A DNA stretch of 53,402 nt, taken from the NCBI GenBank assembly GCA_029212405.1, contig JARGNR010000005.1, positions 66,621 through 120,022 on the forward strand. The letters are read 5' to 3'. The translations under genes and the position numbers were made by a program. This DNA comes from Saprospiraceae bacterium. Lineage in GTDB: Bacteria > Bacteroidota > Bacteroidia > Chitinophagales > Saprospiraceae. The notes under the pieces are model-generated. The model was not told where the DNA came from, did no database searches, and was given only the letters and a program-made list of their open reading frames with translations. This document shows positions 44,511-52,500 of this stretch, piece by piece. Within the stretch, counting starts at the first letter, position 1, and every line of letters begins with the position of its first letter.

Positions 44511-45524
44511 ATGCCTACTAACAGAAATGCCCTCATCCGATATAAGACGATCGATAATTGTCTCCAAAATAGACAGAGGAAATGGTCCCTTGAGAACCTT
44601 ATAGATAAGGTATCTAATGCGCTATATGAATATGAGGGAATCGATAGTGGAATATCTAAAAGAACAATCCAAACCGACCTTCAAATTATGCGATCGGACA
44701 AATTAGGCTACAATGCTCCAATCATAGTAAAAGAAAGAAAATACTATACCTATGAAGATCCAAACTATAGCATCACAAACATTCCTCTTACCAACCAAGA
44801 CTTAAGTCACTTAACAGAAGCAGTTGAGTTTTTAAAACAATTTCAAGGTTTTAGTCACTTCAAAGCATTGGGAGGAATGGTACAAAAATTAGAAGATCAT
44901 ATATTTTCTACTAAACAGAAAAAGCATTCTGTAATTGACTTTGATGTAAATTTAAATTTGCGCGGATTGGACTATTTGGATCAAATATATCGTGCGATCA
45001 TAAAGAAACAGGTACTGAAAGTTCATTATCAAGCCTTTGGAAGTCAAAAAAAGTCTAGTGTTAAATTTCATCCCTACTTGCTTAAAGAATTTAATAATAG
45101 ATGGTATATGTTGGGCAGAAAAGAATCAAACACTTCAATTACCAATTACGCTTTAGACCGAATCCAAAAAATTAAAGTGCTCCCCGACACCCAATACATT
45201 AAGAATGATCTATTCAAACCCGACATTTACTTTAAAGATGTAATTGGAGTAACCATAAATGATTCTATGAGCCTGGAGGATATAGTTTTCAAAATCGACA
45301 AAAAAAATGCCCAATACATAATAACAAAACCTATACATCATTCACAAAATCAAATTGGAGAAGATAATAACATGATTATTTTTCAACTTAAAATGAAGAT
45401 CAACATAGAATTGGAAAGACTTTTTCTCAGTTTTGGACAAGAAATTGAAGTCCTTTCTCCGCATCATTTAAGGAATCGTCTGGCAAAAAACCTAGAAGTA
45501 GCCTCTAAAAACTACCTGAAGTAA
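44511..45524 (+). CDS. WYL-domain transcriptional regulator
   Basis: This is a DNA-binding regulator of the DeoR-like WYL family, which senses nucleic acid or nucleotide-like ligands in studied members. The open frame begins at 44400 but the true start is probably the ATG at 44511 (MPTNRNALIRYKTIDNCLQN), giving 337 residues; the upstream 37 codons are hydrophobic and atypical. The N-terminal winged helix (about 5-75) includes SKRTIQTDLQIMR. The WYL domain (about 150-225) has FHPYLLKEFNNRWYMLGRK, and the C-terminal WCX-like part follows to about 335. No defence genes are next to it, so a link to phage defence cannot be claimed. Confidence 0.88.
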   Translation: MPTNRNALIRYKTIDNCLQNRQRKWSLENLIDKVSNALYEYEGIDSGISKRTIQTDLQIMRSDKLGYNAPIIVKERKYYTYEDPNYSITNIPLTNQDLSHLTEAVEFLKQFQGFSHFKALGGMVQKLEDHIFSTKQKKHSVIDFDVNLNLRGLDYLDQIYRAIIKKQVLKVHYQAFGSQKKSSVKFHPYLLKEFNNRWYMLGRKESNTSITNYALDRIQKIKVLPDTQYIKNDLFKPDIYFKDVIGVTINDSMSLEDIVFKIDKKNAQYIITKPIHHSQNQIGEDNNMIIFQLKMKINIELERLFLSFGQEIEVLSPHHLRNRLAKNLEVASKNYLK

Positions 45525-45619
45525 CAAGTAACAAGATGAATTAGCTGACTCACTTATCGTTTTTTGTTACTTTCTTGTTAAAACAAAATGGTTTTGGCAT
45601 CTGATAAAATGCACATGAC

Positions 45620-45627
45620 TATTTTTG
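45620..45627 (+). promoter_or_regulatory. Likely -7 promoter element of the first thioredoxin-fold gene
   Basis: TATTTTTG matches TAnnTTTG exactly, 72 nt upstream of the ATG at 45700. A TTTG at 45593-45596 lies 23 nt before it, slightly longer than the usual 19-21 spacer. Confidence 0.4.
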
Positions 45628-45699
45628 CGTTTTTAGTAATACTTATCTACTTTTAAGATAAATACCCTGCATTCTCGTTATATTACACTTTTAACTAAT

Positions 45700-46881
45700 A
45701 TGAATAAAATGACAAAGTCAGTTTACGCCTTCTTTTTTACCCTTCTATCTTTCACTGTATTCAGTCAAGGTATAGATTTTGTGGAAATCACCTGGCAAGA
45801 AGCCATTGAAAAAGCCAAAGAAGAAAACAAATTACTTTTTGTAGATTCTTACGCAAAATGGTGTGGCCCATGTAAAAAAATGGCAAAATATGAATTTGTG
45901 AAACCAGAAGTGGGTGAGGTGTATAATTCCAATTTTGTTAACCTCAAATTGGATATGGAAAGTAGAAATGGAAGAACATTTGATAGTAAATACCCTGTAT
46001 CTGCTTATCCGACAATGTTTTTTCTTGATGGGGACGGAAACGTAGTTAAGAAAGTAAAAGGAGGAAAGAAAGCTGAGCAACTAATTTCCATGGCTAAAAT
46101 GGTCATCAAAAGCTATGATACCAGTGGAAAATACAAAGAGCAATACGATGGAGGAGATCGATCATACGATGTAGTCTATAAATATGTAGAAGCATTGAAT
46201 AAAGCTGGAAAACCAAGCCTTAGAATATCTAATAAGTATTTAAAGTCAAATCCAGACATCACAGAAGAACAAAAACTAAAGTTCTATTATGTCGCTACAG
46301 TAGATGCTGATTCTAAAGTTTTTGACAAAATGGTAGGTCAAAAAGATAAAATAATCAAATTGGTTTCAGAGAAAAAGTACAACAACAAAGTCAAGTCTGC
46401 TTGTCAAAAAACAGTTGAAAAAGCCATCGAATTTGAAACTGTTGACCTTCTAACAGAAGCAGTTGAAAAAGCAAAAAAATACATGGTAAAGGATGCTGAA
46501 GTCTTTGTTTTGGAATGCAAATTGGATTATTACTCAAACATAAAGGATAGTAAAATGTATGGTGAGGCAGCTAAATCTATCTCAAAAATCTATCTTAAGA
46601 ATGAAGTCGAAAAAATGAAAGGCTTGATCTTAGAAATGCAGAGTAAATTCAAAAAAGATGAAGTTTTATTGGAGCAAAGTGTAGATCTCGCAAAAAAATA
46701 TTACAAAAAATCAACGACTCAAGAAAGTACCATGCTCTATGCAAAAAGTCTACTCATCGTCAACAAATCCGGTGATGCAATTAAAGTACTCAATAAGGGG
46801 ATCAAAGAAGCTAAGAAAGATGGAAAATCAACTAAGTCACTCGAAATGATGTTGAAGGTGGTCGAAGAAAAAAAAGCATAA
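45700..46881 (+). CDS. Exported thioredoxin-fold protein with helical C-terminus
   Basis: This is a thiol-disulfide protein of 393 residues. A signal peptide (about 1-23, ending TVFSQ) is followed by a thioredoxin domain (about 28-135) with the active site WCGPCK at 54-59 and the cis-Pro region SAYPTMFFLDGDG. The remaining 250 residues are Lys-rich and helical, TPR-like (repeats of A-x-x-L/Y pattern; ending SGDAIKVLNKGIKEAKKDGK). It would act in the periplasm or at the outer surface, reducing or isomerising disulfides. It is followed 23 nt later by a paralogue with the same layout. Confidence 0.85.
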   Translation: MNKMTKSVYAFFFTLLSFTVFSQGIDFVEITWQEAIEKAKEENKLLFVDSYAKWCGPCKKMAKYEFVKPEVGEVYNSNFVNLKLDMESRNGRTFDSKYPVSAYPTMFFLDGDGNVVKKVKGGKKAEQLISMAKMVIKSYDTSGKYKEQYDGGDRSYDVVYKYVEALNKAGKPSLRISNKYLKSNPDITEEQKLKFYYVATVDADSKVFDKMVGQKDKIIKLVSEKKYNNKVKSACQKTVEKAIEFETVDLLTEAVEKAKKYMVKDAEVFVLECKLDYYSNIKDSKMYGEAAKSISKIYLKNEVEKMKGLILEMQSKFKKDEVLLEQSVDLAKKYYKKSTTQESTMLYAKSLLIVNKSGDAIKVLNKGIKEAKKDGKSTKSLEMMLKVVEEKKA

Positions 46882-46904
46882 TCATGCAATAACCTACCAA
46901 GGCA

Positions 46905-48266
46905 ATGCCTAAGAATATAATAGTATTTCTGATTTTACTTTTATGTACAAGCAATAGTATTGGACAAAAAGGAATTTCATTTTCTACAGGCAGTTTTGAA
47001 GCTATATTAAGTAAAGCTAAGACTCTAAATAAAAATGTATTTATAGACACATATGCTGATTGGTGTCAACCGTGCAAACGCATGGATGAAAAATTCAAAA
47101 ACAAGGAAGTTGCCCAATTCTATAATACACACTTCATAAACTATAGGGTCAATATGCAAGTTCCCGAAGCTGCAAATCAACTTAGGAAACGCTATGATGT
47201 AGTATTCCTTCCTACACTCATAATTGTCGACCCAGAGGGAATTATCAAATATCAAGTGGATAGAGAATTAAGTATTCAGGAGTTAATTCAAGTCGGCAAA
47301 GATGCGCTGGACCCAACCAGTTATCATAAATCAGATTCGACTCCTATACGAAGAAATCAGAATAAATCTACACCTAAAGGAGCGCAAAATCAAAGTACTG
47401 TACACCTCACTCCTTTGCATGCGGAATCTACTAAGATAAATAAGAGCCTATTAAAAACTCAAAATAAATCTCAACATGTGTCCGTCTCTGATTCATCCTT
47501 CTTAGATAATTTCGAAACTTTAGAAGAATCATCTGGAAAAGTAATTGCTATCTTAGGTGCAGGAGAGCTTCCTCCAGAAATACTAATGCAGGAAGCTTAC
47601 CTGAGGCTTGAGTTTATGGATGGTAGTCATATTAAAACGGCGAAGAAATATCTCCAAACTCAGACCGATTGGAATACAGTAACCAATAGAAAGTTTATTC
47701 TTGACTTCACCTACAGTACAGACTCCCCTGAATATGACTTTATTATTAAAAACAAAACCAAATTTATTCAACAATTTGGCAATGATGTAATACAAAAATC
47801 ATTAGAGATCCTTACGTATAGAGCGTTACATAATGCAGTACCGCGACCAAATTTGAAAGAGTCAATAAAATTATATATAAATCTAGGAGTACAAAATCCT
47901 GAACAAGAGGCTCATTATTACTATATTAATAGATTGATCTCCGACAATGATATTAAAGCTGTATTGAAGGTATCCAATCAATATTTATCCGAGAATCCAA
48001 ATGTTCATGAAATTCAATATCTAGTTGCTCGATATTTAACATTCCATCCAAACAGAACTGATAATACACTAAAAAGTGCTTTGAAATTAATGGCGTCTGC
48101 ATCAAAACAATTGCCAGGATCACTTAGTTATCTTGACCTCCTGGGTAACATATACACCTTTCTTGGCACCACCTCTAAAGCTAATGCCGTCTATAGAAAA
48201 GCAATTGAAGAAGCCAAAAAGCAAGGAAAAGATCCTACCACCTATCAAGAAAAGATTCAACTTTAA
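46905..48266 (+). CDS. Exported thioredoxin-fold protein with TPR-like C-terminus (paralogue)
   Basis: The 453-residue product has a signal peptide (1-20) and a thioredoxin domain (about 25-140) with the altered active site WCQPCK at 53-58 and the cis-Pro segment VVFLPTLIIVDPEG. A Ser/Thr/Gln-rich linker (about 145-205) precedes a TPR-like helical region (about 225-445) ending in KANAVYRKAIEEAKKQGKDP. This C-terminal repeat is clearly similar to the end of the preceding gene. The two probably arose by tandem duplication and form an operon. The Gln between the cysteines instead of Gly should change redox potential or partner choice. Confidence 0.85.
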   Translation: MPKNIIVFLILLLCTSNSIGQKGISFSTGSFEAILSKAKTLNKNVFIDTYADWCQPCKRMDEKFKNKEVAQFYNTHFINYRVNMQVPEAANQLRKRYDVVFLPTLIIVDPEGIIKYQVDRELSIQELIQVGKDALDPTSYHKSDSTPIRRNQNKSTPKGAQNQSTVHLTPLHAESTKINKSLLKTQNKSQHVSVSDSSFLDNFETLEESSGKVIAILGAGELPPEILMQEAYLRLEFMDGSHIKTAKKYLQTQTDWNTVTNRKFILDFTYSTDSPEYDFIIKNKTKFIQQFGNDVIQKSLEILTYRALHNAVPRPNLKESIKLYINLGVQNPEQEAHYYYINRLISDNDIKAVLKVSNQYLSENPNVHEIQYLVARYLTFHPNRTDNTLKSALKLMASASKQLPGSLSYLDLLGNIYTFLGTTSKANAVYRKAIEEAKKQGKDPTTYQEKIQL

Positions 48267-48315
48267 ATGCTAAAGCAAAGCTGTTGTTTCAAAATTGACA
48301 CCCTCCAAATACAAT

Positions 48316-48747
48316 TTAGAGTTTGGTTCGCTTATACTTTTTCCAAAGTGATCTAAATGCTTTTGCCATATCTTTGGATGTATTTTTATTAAATTTTATT
48401 ACATCATTACTATCTTCCAATGCTGGAGCAGCACAAGCGATACAAGATGTATTGGCATCGTAAATAGCCGTCTCAGTAATAAAAGGATTAAATTCAGAAA
48501 CTGGAAGAATTAAAAAGTTACGCTGCACTTCACTCTCACTTACACCATACATTTTTTTGTATGCTTGCAAATTTTTAATGACTGTTGATGTTGATGGAAC
48601 TATATATCTATACTTTGTTTTCTCTCCCAAATTCACACTTACCAATTCTGAGAAATCTTTATTATCAATATCATAATGAAGAGTTGGACTAATCACCCAT
48701 ACTTCTTTTGCTTTGTCTTCCAATTTGATTAATTGCTTCAGTGTCAT
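48316..48747 (-). CDS. Hypothetical protein with CxxC motif
   Basis: The family is not recognised. The 143-residue product is soluble with no signal peptide. The segment VWVISPTLHYDIDNKDFSELV and YRYIVPSTSTVIKNLQAYK suggest an alpha/beta fold, loosely reminiscent of phospholipase-D-like or signal-output domains in Bacteroidota regulators. CIACAAP (about 103-109) contains a CxxC pair of unknown role. The basic C-terminus (LWKKYKRTKL) could bind nucleic acid. It is convergent with the thioredoxin pair and lies downstream of radC on the same strand, 107 nt away. Confidence 0.6.
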   Translation of the reverse strand: MTLKQLIKLEDKAKEVWVISPTLHYDIDNKDFSELVSVNLGEKTKYRYIVPSTSTVIKNLQAYKKMYGVSESEVQRNFLILPVSEFNPFITETAIYDANTSCIACAAPALEDSNDVIKFNKNTSKDMAKAFRSLWKKYKRTKL

Positions 48748-48854
48748 TTTCTAATTTTTTATGAAAAGCTAAAATACATAAGATTGTGAGAAGTTAAATC
48801 ATGAACCTTGAAATAAAGGAGATCAACTCCTCCATTCATTAACTTTTCACTCAA

Positions 48855-49559
48855 TTATATTATTTCCATCATATCTTCATCGGCAAAACTGAAATAACCA
48901 TTTTCAGAAATAATAATATGATCATCCACTCTAACATCCAATAATTTGCCACCTCTTTGTAGTTTTTGTGTTATACCGATATCGCTTTTACTAGGTTTAA
49001 GACTTCCACTAGGGTGATTGTGCACAAGAATAATCTTCGATGCCAAACAATCCAGTGCTTTCTTAAATATGATCTTGGGATCTACCAATGTTTGCGAAAC
49101 ACCTCCTGAACTCACTTTTAATCGTTTTATCAGTTTCCCTCCGTGATTCATCAATAAAATCCAAAATTCCTCATGATTTATATCTACCAACATAGGTGCT
49201 ATGAGATTATACGCATCCCTGCTTGAACGAATAATTGGCTTATGTATAGGATCTATCAGTTGCCTTCTTCTACCAATCTCCAATGCCGCTGTTATTGTAA
49301 TTGACTTCGCTTCTCCTATTCCCTTAAACGCCATTAATTCACTCAATTCTTTTCGACCCAATTCATGTAAATTATTTGAAACACTTTTTAGAATTTTTTG
49401 AGCCAACCCTACTGCAGTCATTTCTTTATTACCAGAACCTATGAGAATTGCCAATAATTCAGCATCAGAAAGACTTTCTCTTCCCTTGATCAATAGTTTT
49501 TCTCTCGGTTGATCTACATCTGACCAGGATTTAATTCCAGTCGATTTTTGTTTCTTCAT
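48855..49559 (-). CDS. radC: RadC-family JAB/MPN protein
   Basis: This is a 234-residue RadC-like protein. The N-terminal helix-hairpin-helix region (SDAELLAILIGSG near 30-45 and LMAFKGIGEAKSITITAALEIGRR near 70-95) is followed by the MPN metalloprotease-like domain. That domain carries the zinc motif HNHPSGSLKPSKSD (H-x-H-P-x7-S-x2-D) at about residues 180-193. Its role in DNA repair is disputed and a metal-dependent isopeptidase-like activity is inferred only from the fold. It is one of the usual chromosomal radC genes rather than a phage or IS-linked copy. Confidence 0.92.
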   Translation of the reverse strand: MKKQKSTGIKSWSDVDQPREKLLIKGRESLSDAELLAILIGSGNKEMTAVGLAQKILKSVSNNLHELGRKELSELMAFKGIGEAKSITITAALEIGRRRQLIDPIHKPIIRSSRDAYNLIAPMLVDINHEEFWILLMNHGGKLIKRLKVSSGGVSQTLVDPKIIFKKALDCLASKIILVHNHPSGSLKPSKSDIGITQKLQRGGKLLDVRVDDHIIISENGYFSFADEDMMEII

Positions 49560-49759
49560 TTTGTTTTAGGTTGTTCATAGTTAGAACTGAATAAGCAATA
49601 TTCTGTGACAGGACAATTCAAATTTTTAACTATTAGATGTATTATTTTAATTATTAATTCAAAAATGTCCCCTCGCCCTTTTCTCATCCGTCACTGGAGT
49701 GATATTATTTTTTAACTTGGTAGAGAAACAAACCAAGAGAACTAAAACTTTAAGAAATC

Positions 49760-50110
49760 ATGAAGAATTTTATGCTCATTTTTATTGGAGAAGACTACGC
49801 AGATTTAAACTTTAGCCCCGAAGAAATGCAACAAAGAATGAATAAATGGAAAGAATGGACTGGAAAACTGGTTCAAAGCGGAATATTTGTTGATGGTCAA
49901 GGCTTACTTAAAAATGCAAAAACACTTAAGACTGGACCCACAGATGTACATGATGGTCCATATTTAGACATCAAAGAGACCGTAGGAGGATACTATGTCG
50001 TCAAAGCATCAACTATGGATGAAGCGGTTGAAATAGCCAAAGACTTCCCTGATTTTGATCTAGGTAGCAGTGTGGAAGTTAGAGAATGTATGCCCGATGA
50101 AGAAGGATAG
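49760..50110 (+). CDS. YCII-related protein (DGPF-type)
   Basis: This is a small dimeric alpha/beta-barrel protein of 116 residues. It begins MKNFMLIFIGEDYADLNFSP and carries the conserved DGPYLDIKETVGGYYVV segment, equivalent to the DGPF motif of YCII/DGPF proteins. Its stop overlaps the start of the ECF sigma factor gene by 14 nt (sigma ATG at 50097). The DGPF-ECF42 pairing is an established genomic signature in many bacteria. The biochemical function of YCII proteins is uncertain. Confidence 0.9.
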   Translation: MKNFMLIFIGEDYADLNFSPEEMQQRMNKWKEWTGKLVQSGIFVDGQGLLKNAKTLKTGPTDVHDGPYLDIKETVGGYYVVKASTMDEAVEIAKDFPDFDLGSSVEVRECMPDEEG

Positions 50111-51344
50111 TGCGCAAGATTTAGTTGAACATTTATTCAGACACGAATCAGGCCATATCATATCACGATTAAGTTCGAGGTATGGTATGGTCTATCTGAC
50201 AGAAATTGAAGATGCAGTTTCTGAAGCCTTAATTCGGGCGCTTAAAACATGGAGTATAAAGGATATACCTGATTCCCCTGCTGCCTGGCTATACACTGTA
50301 GCATCTCGCATTTTGATTGATGTCCTTAGGCAAAAGCAATTGTATTATAAAAAAGTAACTCCTCATTATCGATTGCAAACTATTCAACCTAATGAACAAG
50401 AAGATGAGTTTGCTACACTAAAATTAATGCTATGGTGCGCTCATCCCGATTTATCCACACAAGATCAATTAGGTCTAATCTTACAGCTTGTTTCCGGTTT
50501 TAGTGTCAAAGAAATAGGAAGTGCACTTCTCATCAAACCTGAGGTCATGAAAAAACGACTTCAACGCGCCAGGAATAAAATCAAAAATATTGAGTCTGAA
50601 CTTACTCTTCCAGAAATCACAGAGGTGAAAGATCGGTATCCTACTTTAAGAGCTGCAATTTATCTCGGCTTCAACGAAGGATATTATTCCGTCAGTCATG
50701 ATAACATCTTTAGAGAAGATTTAATTTTTGAAGCATTACGTTTGAATCATTTGTTGTGCTCTACCCCCCATCACGACATTGGAATATCCTATGCTTTGCT
50801 TAGCCTAATGCTCTATCATACCAGTAGAATTCCTGCTCGTCGGACAAGTGACAATTCCTTAATCTTACTAGAGGATCAAGATCGTTCAAAATGGGATCAA
50901 ACAATGATGCGCATAGCCAATGAATATATGGAAATGGCAATGAATAGCCCGTATTATACACCCTACCATATTGAAGCAGTCATTGCTGGAGTACATACAC
51001 AAACAAAGGACTATAAGGATACCAATTGGAATATCATTTCTGATTTATATGGAAAACTGTATGAAATCAAAGCAAGTCCTTTAATTAGTTTGAATTATTG
51101 TTTTGCCTTATTAAAAGCAGGAAAAGTACATAGATCAAAATCAATCCTATCTTCTTTAGAAGCAAAATCGTTTGGGATTCACCAATATCTCTTTTATGCG
51201 GTACAATCTAACTTAGCCCAAGTATTTAAAGACACTCAAAATCAAAAATCATTATTGTGGAAAGCGCTTGATACTGCTCCAAATGAAGCTACGCGTCACG
51301 TTCTTAAACATCGCTTAATGCAAATAGATTCAACAAATCTATAA
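50097..51344 (+). CDS. ECF42-type RNA polymerase sigma factor
   Basis: This is an extracytoplasmic-function sigma factor without a classical anti-sigma factor. The chosen start ATG 50097 gives 415 residues and overlaps the YCII gene by 14 nt; the open frame reaches back to 50070 (GTG). Sigma region 2 is near residues 10-80 (YLTEIEDAVSEALIRALKTW, AWLYTVASRILIDVLR). Region 4 is near 110-165 (LVSGFSVKEIGSALLIKPEVMKKRLQRAR). A long C-terminal DUF6596/TPR-like extension follows, with YLGFNEGYYS near 195-205. This layout is typical of ECF42 and the extension is thought to replace the anti-sigma factor. The targets are expected to include the YCII gene itself. Confidence 0.9.
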   Translation: MKKDSAQDLVEHLFRHESGHIISRLSSRYGMVYLTEIEDAVSEALIRALKTWSIKDIPDSPAAWLYTVASRILIDVLRQKQLYYKKVTPHYRLQTIQPNEQEDEFATLKLMLWCAHPDLSTQDQLGLILQLVSGFSVKEIGSALLIKPEVMKKRLQRARNKIKNIESELTLPEITEVKDRYPTLRAAIYLGFNEGYYSVSHDNIFREDLIFEALRLNHLLCSTPHHDIGISYALLSLMLYHTSRIPARRTSDNSLILLEDQDRSKWDQTMMRIANEYMEMAMNSPYYTPYHIEAVIAGVHTQTKDYKDTNWNIISDLYGKLYEIKASPLISLNYCFALLKAGKVHRSKSILSSLEAKSFGIHQYLFYAVQSNLAQVFKDTQNQKSLLWKALDTAPNEATRHVLKHRLMQIDSTNL

Positions 51345-51468
51345 CCTCATTCAATCTCTCTTACTTTATCTGGTATACAATCTAAATTTTCTCTGTACTT
51401 TCATATTTTATAGTTTAATTGTATTGCTCATTATAAAAATAATACTATTCATCTGGGATTAAAATATA

Positions 51469-52473
51469 ATGTTTGACACCAAATGCGTTCATCATAAAAT
51501 GAATTTAAAAAGTAGATTTTTTGATTTCCCCTATGTTCTCAACACGTTATCTATTAAAGCAAAAGCATTAAAGCTGTCTTTAATGAGAGGCTCATATCCC
51601 TATGATTATTTCAAAAAAAGTATTCATCCTGTAAACATTCCACCATTTACCTTATCCTTTAAAAATACATATACTTCTTTATTGTACCTCGATAGTGATA
51701 AAGCCGAAAGACTTCATACAGGAAATAAAAGTGTAACTCAAGAAATAATCATTGGCCTAGTCAAATACAATGATCTAATCTCTGATCATACCAACACCGA
51801 TGATCAACTCCTTAATTATGTCGATAACATTCAAGAAAAAGCATTGGAAACAGATGATTCTCTACTCTTTTATTTCAATTTACCTTATGATAGATTCGAT
51901 TTGGTAAATAGTTATTCTTCTGGTATAGTTCAAGGCAAAATGGCTTCTCTATGCATTCGGTGCTACAATAGAAGAAACAATAAAAAGTACTTAAATTGGG
52001 CTAAAAAAAGTCTAATTTCTGCCTGGTCTCCAATATCTGAAGGTGGGCTAAATAGAACTATTGAGAATCAAATGAATTGGGTGGAAGAATATCCATCTCC
52101 AAAACCTTCAATGGTTTTAAATGGATTTTTATTTTATATAATTGGGTTGGCAGAATACCTATGCTTTGACTCTGATAAGGAAATTGTGCACATATTTGAA
52201 TCTTGCTTGGTTACGGTTCTTGCCTGGATGCCCAAGTATAAATTAGATAATGGTCTACTATACTCTATGTATCGATGGAACTTGTGCAATGTCCATTATA
52301 CGGGAATAATGAAATATCAATTTGATCATTTATTCGAACTTACAAATATTCCTTTATTTAAAGAATATGCTGAATATACCAATCAATTGACAAATTGGAA
52401 TACATTTAATCGTATCATAAAAAAAGATCGGAACACTCAAAAAATAATACAAAGAACAGATCACTTAAAGTGA
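51469..52473 (+). CDS. D-glucuronyl C5-epimerase C-terminal-domain-like protein
   Basis: The 334-residue product lacks a signal peptide. Residues of about 145-320 match the C-terminal catalytic region of glucuronyl C5-epimerases (glycosaminoglycan or alginate-type sugar epimerisation at C5). They carry SYSSGIVQGKMASLC, a W-x-EEYPSPKPSMVLNGF block and LLYSMYRWNLCNVHYTGIMKYQ. These match the family's pattern of SxAQGxxxS, EEYPTxPGxxVLNGF and the later YD-type motif. The N-terminal half is shorter than in animal enzymes (about 600 residues). The ATG at 51469 is used; an ATG at 51499 is an alternative. No uronic-acid polymer genes lie beside it. The terminator overlaps its stop codon. Confidence 0.75.
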   Translation: MFDTKCVHHKMNLKSRFFDFPYVLNTLSIKAKALKLSLMRGSYPYDYFKKSIHPVNIPPFTLSFKNTYTSLLYLDSDKAERLHTGNKSVTQEIIIGLVKYNDLISDHTNTDDQLLNYVDNIQEKALETDDSLLFYFNLPYDRFDLVNSYSSGIVQGKMASLCIRCYNRRNNKKYLNWAKKSLISAWSPISEGGLNRTIENQMNWVEEYPSPKPSMVLNGFLFYIIGLAEYLCFDSDKEIVHIFESCLVTVLAWMPKYKLDNGLLYSMYRWNLCNVHYTGIMKYQFDHLFELTNIPLFKEYAEYTNQLTNWNTFNRIIKKDRNTQKIIQRTDHLK

Positions 52474-52483
52474 TCCGTTCTTT
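52451..52483. terminator. Bidirectional terminator overlapping the epimerase-like stop codon
   Basis: AAAGAAC A GATCACT, loop TAA, AGTGATC C GTTCTTT forms a 15-bp stem with one A-C mismatch and A/T-rich flanks. The TGA stop of the plus gene (52471-52473) is inside the right arm. It stands between convergent genes (the minus gene ends at 52501) and is followed by TTTGTG, so termination may be moderate. Confidence 0.7.
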
Positions 52484-52500
52484 GTGCTTTGTGTGATTTA

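Noticed and set aside
41978-45524. A defence island around the WYL regulator and the unknown helical protein
   Set aside because: WYL regulators are common in defence loci, but no nuclease, methylase, toxin or phage gene is present, and the relic gene cannot be named.
45528-45580. AAGTAACAA repeats with a TTGTTACTT complement after the WYL gene
   Set aside because: The loop is long and the pairing is weak; it may be a poor terminator but is not convincing.
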